From the NCBI GenBank assembly GCA_903872565.1, contig CAIQLG010000543.1, forward strand, positions 1 through 34,574: DNA of 34,574 bases, read 5' to 3'. This document shows, in pieces, positions 14,034-21,641 of this stretch. Positions within the stretch are counted from its first letter, which is position 1, and every line of letters starts with the position of its first letter. The notes beneath the pieces are model-generated. The model had not been told where the DNA came from and did no database searches. It saw only the letters and a list, made by a program, of their open reading frames with translations. The position numbers and the translations under genes are program-made. Origin of the DNA: an uncultured Lentisphaerota bacterium. Its GTDB lineage: Bacteria > Verrucomicrobiota > Lentisphaeria > Victivallales > GWF2-50-93.

Positions 14034-15317
14034 TTATTTTTCAATATTCAACGGTGAATTCTTGTTTTTCCTATCCTCTGAATTTAGTGGAGCATTGGAA
14101 TCCTTTACATCCTCAGCATTAACTGGAGTGTTGTTGTCTTTTATCTCACCAGCTTTCATTGGAGAATTCGGATCACCATAGTCAAGAATGGAGGTCGACT
14201 CGATCCCGAAACTTTTCAGATCCTCCGCATTGAGACGCTGCCGGTCACTGGATTCGTGCCATGCGGTAAGGGCGGCATCTGTGACATAATACGCACCAAA
14301 ACCCACGGCCAGGACAACCCAGCCTGCTGGGGTGGCGCCCAGAATCACTGCAACTGCGACCGCTCCGCCCACTGTCGTGCCATTGACCGCGGCATCCATC
14401 ACCTTGCGTTCGAACTCGGGTTTCAGAATATCGTTCTGCATGAGTTGACATACTGCCGTGCCAGCATCGATGGAGAAAACAAGTATGCCGGCCGCCGCTC
14501 CGGATTCCAATCCCACCAGGAGTTTTCCGTCCGCGGCAAGGATTCCCGGGCGGATTTGTATATTGGAGCCGGCCATAACTTTGCCGTAATCCTCAAATGT
14601 AGCTGGATTAATTGGCAGTCTGTTTAGCTCCGGACTCCTGAAAATCTTTCCATTCTCCAAGTTCGCAAGGCACTTGAGATTAAGATCTTTGCATGCATCT
14701 GCCAGTTTACGGCCTAGTCTATCTATTTTGACGGGGCCCATCTTTTCTTTCAGTACTAATTCCTCGGTAACACCCAGAGACACATCAGAAGATCTCCATT
14801 CTCCCGTCTTGAGGTTCACCTCGTCAAATATTCTTATCAGTCTGCCGTCCTTTTTCGCATCCAATACCTTCTTGGCCGCATCCTTGTATGCCGATGACGC
14901 TAAAGGATCGATGTTGACTCTTGTTATCCATTCGTCAATCCATTGATTGCTAAGCTGCTGCATTTTCTGGCCGCGCAACTCGGTGCCCAACGTCCCTTTG
15001 CCAGGCCAGCCAGCTGCGGATGCCTTCACTTCGTGCAGTTCAAGCACTCCATCCTTCAACTGGTACAGCAGATCCGGTCCGGTCGTGGTAGGATGCCACT
15101 TGCCAAGAATGTTAGCCCCCCTTCCAGCCGACATATAATAATCATCAACAAACGACTCTCCGAAATACCCTTTGTACATCGTAGACAGAGATCCTGCATC
15201 CAATTCTGTCGCAACCCCTCCCGAGGCCATTGCATAGATGCTCTGGCCAAATGCGAGCAATGAGAAAAGAAGAAATGCCATGCAGCTATGTCTGAAAGTC
15301 GAAATACATATTTTCAT
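14034..15317 (-). CDS. Predicted secreted PD-(D/E)xK nuclease-like protein with C-terminal repeats
   Basis: The ATG at 15317 overlaps the upstream stop (ATGA); an ATG three codons earlier is also possible. The 427-residue product has a signal peptide (residues 1-32). Residues 45-130 look like a restriction-endonuclease fold: Glu54, then GPD (Asp82), then HEVK (Glu96 and Lys98) with a following Gly-rich segment and a Gln-rich helix, matching the E...D...ExK arrangement of PD-(D/E)xK nucleases and REase-type polymorphic toxins. Two Gly/Ala-rich hydrophobic stretches (about 275-295 and 318-350) resemble membrane-inserting segments of toxins. The last 48 residues are four 12-residue repeats (N-x-P-x-N-x-E-D-x-K). 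Function is inferred, not shown; no dedicated immunity protein is recognised. Confidence 0.7.
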   Translation of the reverse strand: MKICISTFRHSCMAFLLFSLLAFGQSIYAMASGGVATELDAGSLSTMYKGYFGESFVDDYYMSAGRGANILGKWHPTTTGPDLLYQLKDGVLELHEVKASAAGWPGKGTLGTELRGQKMQQLSNQWIDEWITRVNIDPLASSAYKDAAKKVLDAKKDGRLIRIFDEVNLKTGEWRSSDVSLGVTEELVLKEKMGPVKIDRLGRKLADACKDLNLKCLANLENGKIFRSPELNRLPINPATFEDYGKVMAGSNIQIRPGILAADGKLLVGLESGAAAGILVFSIDAGTAVCQLMQNDILKPEFERKVMDAAVNGTTVGGAVAVAVILGATPAGWVVLAVGFGAYYVTDAALTAWHESSDRQRLNAEDLKSFGIESTSILDYGDPNSPMKAGEIKDNNTPVNAEDVKDSNAPLNSEDRKNKNSPLNIEK

Positions 15318-16366
15318 GGCCACCATAGGTCGTTCCCCTTGGAACTTTTGCCAGAGATGCTGTCGGCGAAGTTGCCCAGAACCTTGAGTTCCTCCAATTC
15401 CGCTGTCCCGGCCAGTTTCTTTACTCGGCTGTATGTATCTAAAAATTGATCCCTGACATCGCTGTTAGAAGTCAGCATGAGGTCTGTGCCGCAACCCATT
15501 GTCATAGTTTTCACTGCGTCACGGAGCGAGCCCTCGTCATGCCCATATATACGCATCTCAGGATCTCCTCCGCCCTGTTCCGAGAAGAATATCAACTGGC
15601 CGGTTCTGGCCAGATATGGGCTGACAATGTCATATGAGACATAGTTTATTCGGGATCTGCGGACTTTTTGACAGAAATCCTTCTGGTCTTTCAGGAACAA
15701 ATTTAGTTGATCTGTCATGCTAGCTGGAGCTTTGATAATTGTGTCCGCAATGAGCAGTTTAAGTTTGTCCTGGGAATGCTTGAGAATGTCATATTGATCT
15801 ATGACAACGCGTGCTGTCTCCTCTTCGACAACAGGAATCAGTGGCTCCCATGTCGACTTTATTTCTTTGGCCCGCCCTTTACCGATCCATACAACTATGT
15901 TCCGCAACGGCTTAGGAAGCATTCCGCCGGTATTGGCTTTGACGTAGTTATCCAGATTCTTATAGTCTTCAGGTGTCAGATCAATCTTCTTAGGCGGGGC
16001 ATAGGGGGTTAGTCTGCTATTTGTAGACTTCCTATTCAGACCACCAAGGAGGACCTTGTCGAGATCAAGCCATTTCCGGAGAACTCTTTCATCCTGGCTT
16101 TTTTTGTAAGATGCTTCCAGTACAGCCCTTGCAACCTCGTAGTGGCCGTCGGCGTCCAGTTTTTCAGCTTTTGCCATTTCCCCCATCATTGATTCCGTGC
16201 TCTTGACCACCTGCCGATCATCGGTATCTTCCTTGGCGAATTGACAACTGGATAGCAGCAGAGTCAGGCAGAACCCCATACACGCAGACCCATAAATTAT
16301 GAATCTCGATGGAGTGCACTTGAATAAACCCCCAGTGATTTTTTCCGAACAACCTTCTTTTGACAT
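15314..16366 (-). CDS. Lipoprotein of unknown function coupled to the nuclease-like gene
   Basis: I choose the ATG at 16366 because AAAAGGAGG precedes it by five bases; longer frames upstream run into a structured intergenic element. The 350-residue product has a basic N-terminal extension, a hydrophobic stretch and LLLSSC, so Cys41 should carry lipid. The mature part is mostly helical (KLDADGHYEVARAVLEASYK reads like one TPR-type helix pair) and is followed by mixed alpha/beta sequence. No domain is recognised. Its stop overlaps the start of the predicted nuclease gene, so the two proteins are probably made together; it may help to export, anchor or neutralise the nuclease-like protein, which is inference from position only. 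Confidence 0.75.
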   Translation of the reverse strand: MSKEGCSEKITGGLFKCTPSRFIIYGSACMGFCLTLLLSSCQFAKEDTDDRQVVKSTESMMGEMAKAEKLDADGHYEVARAVLEASYKKSQDERVLRKWLDLDKVLLGGLNRKSTNSRLTPYAPPKKIDLTPEDYKNLDNYVKANTGGMLPKPLRNIVVWIGKGRAKEIKSTWEPLIPVVEEETARVVIDQYDILKHSQDKLKLLIADTIIKAPASMTDQLNLFLKDQKDFCQKVRRSRINYVSYDIVSPYLARTGQLIFFSEQGGGDPEMRIYGHDEGSLRDAVKTMTMGCGTDLMLTSNSDVRDQFLDTYSRVKKLAGTAELEELKVLGNFADSISGKSSKGNDLWWP

Positions 16367-16452
16367 AACGCCTCCTTTTTTGTTTTCTCCGACAAATGCG
16401 TTACGGCAATGCTGAATGCGGACAAAAAAAAGGAGCGCACTCACTCTGCACT

Positions 16453-16561
16453 CCGCTAAGGCACGACCAAGCGCCTGCACAAGAATGCGGAAGAGGCGCC
16501 CCAGAAGCGGGGCGCAACCTCCAACATCGTTTCTTGTGCAAAATTTGGTCGTTTTTAGCGG
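16453..16561. repeat. 109-nt nested inverted repeat (structured element)
   Basis: Three outer arms pair in register: 16453-16459 with 16555-16561 (CCGCTAA/TTAGCGG), 16463-16470 with 16545-16552 (ACGACCAA/TTGGTCGT) and 16476-16485 with 16531-16540 (10 bp, TGCACAAGAA/TTCTTGTGCA), separated by small internal loops. Inside is a GC hairpin, 16496-16502 with 16509-16515 (GCGCCCC/GGGGCGC). It lies between divergent genes. It could be a structured RNA, a single-strand-folding recombination site, or a miniature element; nothing in the sequence decides. Confidence 0.65.
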
Positions 16562-16724
16562 AAACGTCTGTCAAAAATCACGTTGTAATATTTACTAAAG
16601 AACACGCAAGGTGTCGCCATTCCTATCATCAATCATCATGTCATGGGATTGGCCACCGAGCAAACAAACTACACCAATTTACTTCTAAGGAAAAACTTGT
16701 CAAGCTCGATTCCGCTTTTTCTTT

Positions 16725-16753
16725 TTGCATGCCATCGCCAACCCGTCTATAGT
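16725..16753 (+). promoter_or_regulatory. Sigma-70-type promoter for the kinase-like gene
   Basis: TTGCAT (16725-16730), a 17-bp spacer and TATAGT (16748-16753) form a good -35/-10 pair. It is placed 33 bp before the ATG of the shikimate-kinase-like gene, which also has AGGAG in the leader. Confidence 0.6.
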
Positions 16754-16785
16754 ATGTCTTTCCAAATACAGGAGCACCACGACAC

Positions 16786-17322
16786 ATGAGAATATTCCTG
16801 ACAGGTGTAAGCTGTGTCGGCAAGAGCACGATAGGAGAGCGCCTTGCCGGACTGCTCGATATTGCCTTCTTCGACCTGGACACCGAAGTAGAAATATATT
16901 ACGGCACAAGCATAGAGCGTCTTCAACAACGCTTTTTGACGATGTATTCCTTCCGTAAGGCTGCGTCCGAGGCGCTTGTTTCAGTTCTTGCCCGCCCTGA
17001 AAGTTCCAACTGCGTCATCGCGCTGACGCCGAGCGGCCTGATGTCGCCGTACCTGCAGATAGTGCGGAAGGCAGGCGGCGTGAAGGTGGTATTGCTGGAC
17101 ACTCCTGAAAACATACTTGCGCGCGAAACATTCTACGACATCGATTCCAGGCTGATCGCCAAGGCGCTGACGAAGAGGGAGCTTGCACTGCATCTACGCG
17201 AGATCAAAAAAGACATCGCCCATTTTGGCAAGAGCTTCTGTCATGCCGACTTTCAGATTGACATATCCGGCATGGATGCTGAGTCCGCCGCACTGACGCT
17301 GAAGGAACGTCTGCCCATCTGA
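16786..17322 (+). CDS. Shikimate-kinase-like P-loop kinase
   Basis: A 178-residue P-loop NTPase. The Walker A motif is G7-V-S-C-V-G-K-S-T15, followed by FFDLD (Asp30, Asp32) in the place where shikimate kinase binds Mg and substrate, and by an Arg (R57) in the position of the substrate-binding arginine. The LID region near residues 115-125 contains Arg residues. Length fits the shikimate/gluconate kinase family. The Gly-Gly-Gly substrate loop of real AroK is replaced by TPSG, and there is no aro gene nearby, so the true substrate may be different. It stands alone behind its own promoter in accessory DNA, opposite in direction to the lipoprotein gene. Confidence 0.75.
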   Translation: MRIFLTGVSCVGKSTIGERLAGLLDIAFFDLDTEVEIYYGTSIERLQQRFLTMYSFRKAASEALVSVLARPESSNCVIALTPSGLMSPYLQIVRKAGGVKVVLLDTPENILARETFYDIDSRLIAKALTKRELALHLREIKKDIAHFGKSFCHADFQIDISGMDAESAALTLKERLPI

Positions 17323-17436
17323 TCGCACCCCATTTCACTATACTCCGCCGCATCATCTTCATTTCTTCACCCAATTTCGGATTATGGCATGTTTTATGCT
17401 ACAAAATATCTATAAAACTATCCGGGGGAAATCGAA

Positions 17437-17568
17437 ATGAAAATAAGTATGGTCAGGCCAGATACTCTCGGTCTCATGGCTGTTTTCGTTATGGGGCTCG
17501 GCCTTCCGATTAATAAGCCAATTAAGAATGCGGTGAATCCTGGTACTATAACTGTACAGGAAAACTAA
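17437..17568 (+). CDS. Tiny hydrophobic peptide
   Basis: A 43-residue frame with ATG eight bases after CCGGGGGAAA. It has a short hydrophobic stretch (TLGLMAVFVMGLGLP, about residues 10-24) and a polar tail. It is the first of three closely spaced small frames that all have plausible ribosome-binding sites and a hydrophobic segment. Whether it is translated cannot be judged from sequence alone. Confidence 0.45.
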   Translation: MKISMVRPDTLGLMAVFVMGLGLPINKPIKNAVNPGTITVQEN

Positions 17569-17589
17569 CCCGCAATGAGGAGAACTACG

Positions 17590-17904
17590 ATGAAAAAGCT
17601 ATTTACGTGGAAGCGGCCGGAGTCCGTGAAGCCCTGGATGTGGAACACTCTCATGGGACTGCTCTGCCTGATATCCATACTTCTGTGGGGGACGCTGTTC
17701 CCCAGACATGTCGGGAAACCCGCGAGGACGATGCCGGCAGATATGCCACCGGCGGATTTATTGATCGGCCTGCTGCCGGGACTTTGGTTTCCGCGCCGTG
17801 CGGCGCGTCGGCCCGTGAGCCGTCTGCCGCCAAGGGCCGGGGACGGTAGGGGCAGCTTCGCCAGGAACTGGCAAATCCGTAGTACAGTAATTGCAAGGGA
17901 TTGA
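17590..17904 (+). CDS. Small single-pass membrane protein with Arg/Pro-rich tail
   Basis: I take the ATG at 17590, seven bases after GAGGAG. The 104-residue product has a basic N-terminus, a hydrophobic helix near residues 18-38 (LMGLLCLISILLWGTLF) and then an Arg/Pro-rich, low-complexity tail. The tail is coded by GC-rich DNA and could be a run-on of a shorter original gene. No family recognised. The gap to the preceding small ORF is 21 bp, suggesting one transcript. Confidence 0.5.
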   Translation: MKKLFTWKRPESVKPWMWNTLMGLLCLISILLWGTLFPRHVGKPARTMPADMPPADLLIGLLPGLWFPRRAARRPVSRLPPRAGDGRGSFARNWQIRSTVIARD

Positions 17905-18007
17905 CCTGATGACGGAAACACTCCGGCAGCTATCAAGTGAATGTATGCGCCAGTTCCTATGCGTTTGGAACCGGATATAGTAGAATAAATAACCAGGGAG
18001 ACCAGCA

Positions 18008-18166
18008 ATGTCAGACAAAATGAAGATGCTCATGGACGTAATGATATTCTGCGGACAGGTCGCGGTGATACTGCTGGCGTCCTCGTACGGGTGGCTGCTG
18101 GTCAGATCTGTGTCCGGAGCCTCGATCCCTATAATGCCAGAGGATCAGAATAAAGTAAATAGCTGA
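18008..18166 (+). CDS. Tiny single-pass membrane protein
   Basis: A 52-residue frame with GGGAG upstream. Residues 9-33 form a hydrophobic helix (DVMIFCGQVAVILLASSYGW) after a Met/Lys-rich start; the end is polar. Together with the two frames upstream it forms a set of very small predicted membrane peptides. Confidence 0.5.
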   Translation: MSDKMKMLMDVMIFCGQVAVILLASSYGWLLVRSVSGASIPIMPEDQNKVNS

Positions 18167-18471
18167 GACTGAGAGAGGCATCAGATTCCTATTGTCCTGC
18201 AGATACCGCCTTTCCACGACAATATCTACTGTCACCGCAAGATTCAATTTGGAGCCCATACATCCGAGGTTGTATGTCAGGCGAGTTCCAATGCGCAGGA
18301 GGCGGCGTGGTGGCGCTGAAGGCGTCAATGGCGGCGAAAATCCATGCCTGCGGTTTTTAACTTGTGAATCGGCTGTATGGCGCCGCGTGTGACTTTACAT
18401 AAAGAGCCACGCGACCTCGAACCAGTTAAGAGAAGTATTCCACCGCAGGCCTGGCGAATCCGCAGTTGTCA
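18167..18471. other. Intergenic region between convergent genes
   Basis: I see no convincing gene. Transcription from the left (small ORFs) and from the right (element operon) meets here. A six-bp inverted repeat, CGCGTG near 18385 and CACGCG near 18409, is the only structure, without a T-run. Confidence 0.4.
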
Positions 18472-19008
18472 TCATGGATGGACAAGATCCGCCAGCGCTT
18501 CCTCGAAACATTTGTCGAAGGTGCCGCCCTTAATTCCGCGAGCGTTCGCAGACTTCTGAAGCTTGTTCGCCTGTGTTGACAGTTCAAGTAGATTCTCGGC
18601 CGATCCAATCCTTGCTCTGTCACTTTCATTTAAAAGCGAGAATCTCACTTTGGCTGCGCTCAGAGTCAGGAATCTGTCGCGGCTCTTCAACATTCTTTTT
18701 CCCTGCATATTCCATCCCGCGGCCTTCAGTATCTCGGCGACGGGCTTCGGTATCGGCGACCTTCCCTGTCCGGCTAAAAGCTCCTTCTCAGGACGTGGTG
18801 AGCTGGCGCGTTTCCGATTCTTCCATTCTTCCTCTTTCTCGAAGAAACCTGCCGCCCGCGACGGATGCAGCATAATAGTTTCCATGGGGGACAGACCTTT
18901 CCTTATTTGAAGGCTCGTGTGCTTTCCGTATCCCGTGGATATCCTGAGTACCTGGTATGGGCCGTAGCGCCTGCCGTTGCGGGTTTTACAATAGCTCGAC
19001 AGGAACAT
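18472..19008 (-). CDS. Unrecognised basic protein, last gene of the element operon
   Basis: I use the ATG at 19008, with GAGGAGGAGG upstream; the frame is open further but starts in an Arg run. The 178-residue product begins with a segment reading CKTRNGRRYGPYQVLRIS, reminiscent of small DNA-element proteins with a RYGPY motif, then a basic linker and a helical C-terminal half. It overlaps the end of the upstream gene by 23 bp. No membrane segment. Function unknown. Confidence 0.65.
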   Translation of the reverse strand: MFLSSYCKTRNGRRYGPYQVLRISTGYGKHTSLQIRKGLSPMETIMLHPSRAAGFFEKEEEWKNRKRASSPRPEKELLAGQGRSPIPKPVAEILKAAGWNMQGKRMLKSRDRFLTLSAAKVRFSLLNESDRARIGSAENLLELSTQANKLQKSANARGIKGGTFDKCFEEALADLVHP

Positions 19009-19768
19009 CGACCGCCTCCTCCTCATCCCTGTTCTGGTTGAGCTCAGAGGGAGTTTTCTGTTTACCGTCTCGGTTAATGTTCTGCTGCATGGCCGAATTT
19101 GCGACGTTTACCTGCACGCCGGGACCGCACGGAACTGTGAGACTCGATAGTCTGGCCATAGTCTCTATCGTGGACGTGATCCGCGAATTGCAGCGGAGTT
19201 TTAAGTTCACAAGGCGCTCGAGGGTTTTGGGATTTCCGTCGAGTGCGCCCATCACCCTTTCCGAAATCAGCTGGCTCAAGACTGTCTCTTCGACAACCTG
19301 TCCGGCCAAGATGCCTTTCAGCACTTTCCGAAGTTCCTTGGGCTTTTCGGCGAAGTACATCCAGTCGAATAAGTCTGTCGATCCGTTGGTCATGTCCAGG
19401 AGATTCCTGCGGAATCCGCACTGGTCCGAAGCCTCCATGCTCTTGGAAATACCCTTGAGGCACTTCATAGACAGCATGAGTGCTTTATGCATGCTGACTT
19501 TTTTCAAAGGGGACTGCCTGGGTGGCGACGGTTCAGCCAATTCCTCCGGCAGGGGCTCCGCATGCATTTTTTTCGCATCCAGTTCTGTCTCGTTGCTTCT
19601 TGCCTGCGGCACCCCATTCCCCTGAGGTGCCGGTACATGGGACTTGCTTGACACGCAATGACCAGGAGGCATTTTTTGCGCCGGGGCGGATCTGCACGTT
19701 GTCGGCAGGGTGTCGGACTCCGGCTCCCATAGCTCATCGGCCGGATCCATGTTTTTCGGAATACGCAT
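18986..19768 (-). CDS. Unrecognised element protein with Pro/Ser-rich head
   Basis: A 260-residue protein with AGGAG eight bases upstream. The first 95 residues are low in complexity and rich in Pro, Ser, Glu and Cys; the remainder is helical and has a KLRCNSRITSTIETMARLSS segment followed by VQVNVANSAMQQNIN, a type of hydrophilic end seen in mobile-element proteins of unknown role. No enzymatic motif seen. It is the second-last gene of the long operon. Confidence 0.65.
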   Translation of the reverse strand: MRIPKNMDPADELWEPESDTLPTTCRSAPAQKMPPGHCVSSKSHVPAPQGNGVPQARSNETELDAKKMHAEPLPEELAEPSPPRQSPLKKVSMHKALMLSMKCLKGISKSMEASDQCGFRRNLLDMTNGSTDLFDWMYFAEKPKELRKVLKGILAGQVVEETVLSQLISERVMGALDGNPKTLERLVNLKLRCNSRITSTIETMARLSSLTVPCGPGVQVNVANSAMQQNINRDGKQKTPSELNQNRDEEEAVDVPVELL

Positions 19769-19825
19769 AACTCATCTCCTAATTTATTGTTCTAAAGAAA
19801 TATACAACTCGAATGTTCCGATTTC

Positions 19826-20050
19826 TCACGGCTGCCGCTGGCTGGGTTTCACGGTGTCCGGCGGCAACGGCTTCATGCGGCAGCTTTCCAGATCCTCCAG
19901 CAGTTTCTGAAATTCCTTTTCAAAATCTTCCACGAACTTCCTGCCGAACATTTCTTCCAGCACCTCGTTTGGAATTCCGGCCTCGCCGTATTTTGCAATG
20001 AGTTCCTCAGCTGATTCGATGCTTAAGTTTTGTCCTCTGTCAGATTTCAT
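19826..20050 (-). CDS. Small acidic helical protein
   Basis: The start at 20050 is chosen for its AAGGAGA site; a longer frame upstream lacks one and overlaps the intergenic region. The 74-residue product is acidic and helical (EELIAKYGEAGIPNEVLEEM, then FVEDFEKEFQKLLEDLES). It resembles small accessory proteins of plasmid operons, but I cannot name it. Confidence 0.6.
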   Translation of the reverse strand: MKSDRGQNLSIESAEELIAKYGEAGIPNEVLEEMFGRKFVEDFEKEFQKLLEDLESCRMKPLPPDTVKPSQRQP

Positions 20051-20174
20051 ATTGGTCTCCTTGGTTTGTATTGTAATCGATACTAAAAAATAACATTGTT
20101 TCTGCCGACCTCGGATAGGATATTCACATTGACACAACCATATTGACAGTGCCGTGGAATCCATTCGTCCATCT

Positions 20175-20681
20175 TCACTCTCCCGGACCTTTCTTGTCCT
20201 TGTAGTAGCGGACAGACGCCTCGCGTGAGACAGGCCTGCTCGCCTTGCGGATCATCCCCTGTAAGACGGCGTGGCTTATTTTCAGATCTGCCCGGAGCAC
20301 TTCCGCAAACAGATCGCGGTCTAGCCTAAGGTACGAGCACGGTGGAAAAACCTGTAATTTGGCACCGCCTGCTCCAATCGCTATTTCCCCGATGCCGCTC
20401 CTGTTGCACAGTTCGATGATCTCCCGTGCGACTTCCTCCTGCCGCTTGCGGAGCGCGACAAATAAGGTTGCAAGCGCCTGGCTTTCAGCAAGATCCGCGG
20501 CTGACGGTTTCGCCTTTGGAACTGCACACTGCGACGTTGCCGGAATTATCTCATCCAGTTGTTCATCCGGAGATTTCCCCGTGCAAGCCCTTTTGGCCTG
20601 CGATACACCTTCGAAGTGGCAGTTTTTGTTCCATTTTTTTGTGAAATCGGGAACCCGCATTATGTGACTCTGAGCTTTCAT
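20175..20681 (-). CDS. Unrecognised element protein
   Basis: Start at 20681 is preferred because AAAAGGA lies nine bases upstream; the ATG at 20690 would abut it. The 168-residue product has a Lys/Asn-rich N-terminus, a helical middle (DLAESQALATLFVALRKRQE) and a basic C-terminus. No domain, signal peptide or membrane helix is recognised. It is separated from the next upstream gene by 24 bp, so it is part of the operon. Confidence 0.6.
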   Translation of the reverse strand: MKAQSHIMRVPDFTKKWNKNCHFEGVSQAKRACTGKSPDEQLDEIIPATSQCAVPKAKPSAADLAESQALATLFVALRKRQEEVAREIIELCNRSGIGEIAIGAGGAKLQVFPPCSYLRLDRDLFAEVLRADLKISHAVLQGMIRKASRPVSREASVRYYKDKKGPGE

Positions 20682-20704
20682 CTTATTCATTCCTTTTTAG
20701 GTTG

Positions 20705-21625
20705 TTAAAAAAATGTTGGCTGTTGAAGTTTCTTGGCTTTTTCAGCCGCTACAAGGTCGTCAAGGGAGAGCACGGGCTCATCAGGAGATCTTGGCTTAGG
20801 CGGATCGCCAAAAGCCCAGCCTCCCACTGGGCGCGGATGTCGTTCAATAAGGTCTCTGAAGCCAAGGGAAATTTCCGTTGCCTGGCAGTGGAGATCCCAC
20901 AGCATGTCCTCGAGGCATTCGCGCGTTCCTTCGCCAAAGAATATCTGCTCAGCATAATTTTTGATTTTCCTCCAGACCGCGACATTGCCGCCGCTGGCCT
21001 CGATTCCTTTATAGTAGGTGAGGAATATTTTCATGATCTCCTCGAGTGTAAGCTCCAGCTTCTTTTTCTTCGGTCGCATAAAGGCCGGCATCCTGGGCAT
21101 TTTTGGTGTAAGTGCAGGCTTCACGAAATAGACATCTTTCGGAAGCGGAGCAGGTTCGTCTGCCAGAATGACCTGCACGATGCGGTAGCGCCCCTCCTTG
21201 ACCAGAAGGAATCCTGAAACCCGGATTTTCCTGTCGGTATACCTGTCCTTGATTGGATATGATTGATCCTCTGGCATCAATGCCGGATTCCGCAGATGGA
21301 GGACGTACAGATTGTCGCCGTTGATTGCTGCGACTTTCAACTTGGGCGCGAACATAACTACTGGGAGCATAACCGCTTGTATATGCTGGCCTTCGAGATC
21401 AGGATACAGCTCGACCCCGATTATTCTCTCGATCCATTCCTTGTTGAGCCACTTGGGGGCAAGCTGTTTAATTAGTTCCAGGCTCAGGCCTATTCCTATG
21501 AGGAACCAATATCCCCACTCGCGTATTTTCCTCATTTCGGCTTTTCGGTCCGCCTTCCGTCTGGCTTCCATCGCCCAGGGGGAAAGTCCCCCCGGGATAG
21601 TTATGTCGTTGTTGGAGTTATACAT
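20705..21625 (-). CDS. Unrecognised element protein with N-terminal hydrophobic helix
   Basis: A 306-residue protein with AAGGAG six bases before the ATG. After a charged N-terminus (EARRKADRKAEMRKI) there is one hydrophobic stretch near residues 38-54 (YWFLIGIGLSLELI). The middle has beta-rich sequence (about 85-170), then a Lys/Pro-rich linker and a helical C-terminal part. It may sit at the membrane; a role in conjugation or partition is conceivable but not shown. Confidence 0.7.
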   Translation of the reverse strand: MYNSNNDITIPGGLSPWAMEARRKADRKAEMRKIREWGYWFLIGIGLSLELIKQLAPKWLNKEWIERIIGVELYPDLEGQHIQAVMLPVVMFAPKLKVAAINGDNLYVLHLRNPALMPEDQSYPIKDRYTDRKIRVSGFLLVKEGRYRIVQVILADEPAPLPKDVYFVKPALTPKMPRMPAFMRPKKKKLELTLEEIMKIFLTYYKGIEASGGNVAVWRKIKNYAEQIFFGEGTRECLEDMLWDLHCQATEISLGFRDLIERHPRPVGGWAFGDPPKPRSPDEPVLSLDDLVAAEKAKKLQQPTFF

Positions 21626-21641
21626 GCGAAGCTCCTTGTGT

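Noticed and set aside
16453-16561. Integron attC site
   Set aside because: The ends do not carry the RYYYAAC/GTTRRRY core, and no integron integrase or cassette array is present.
18985-19026. Longer start for the gene at 18472-19008
   Set aside because: The extension is an Arg run over the GAGGAGGAGG site that supports the start at 19008.
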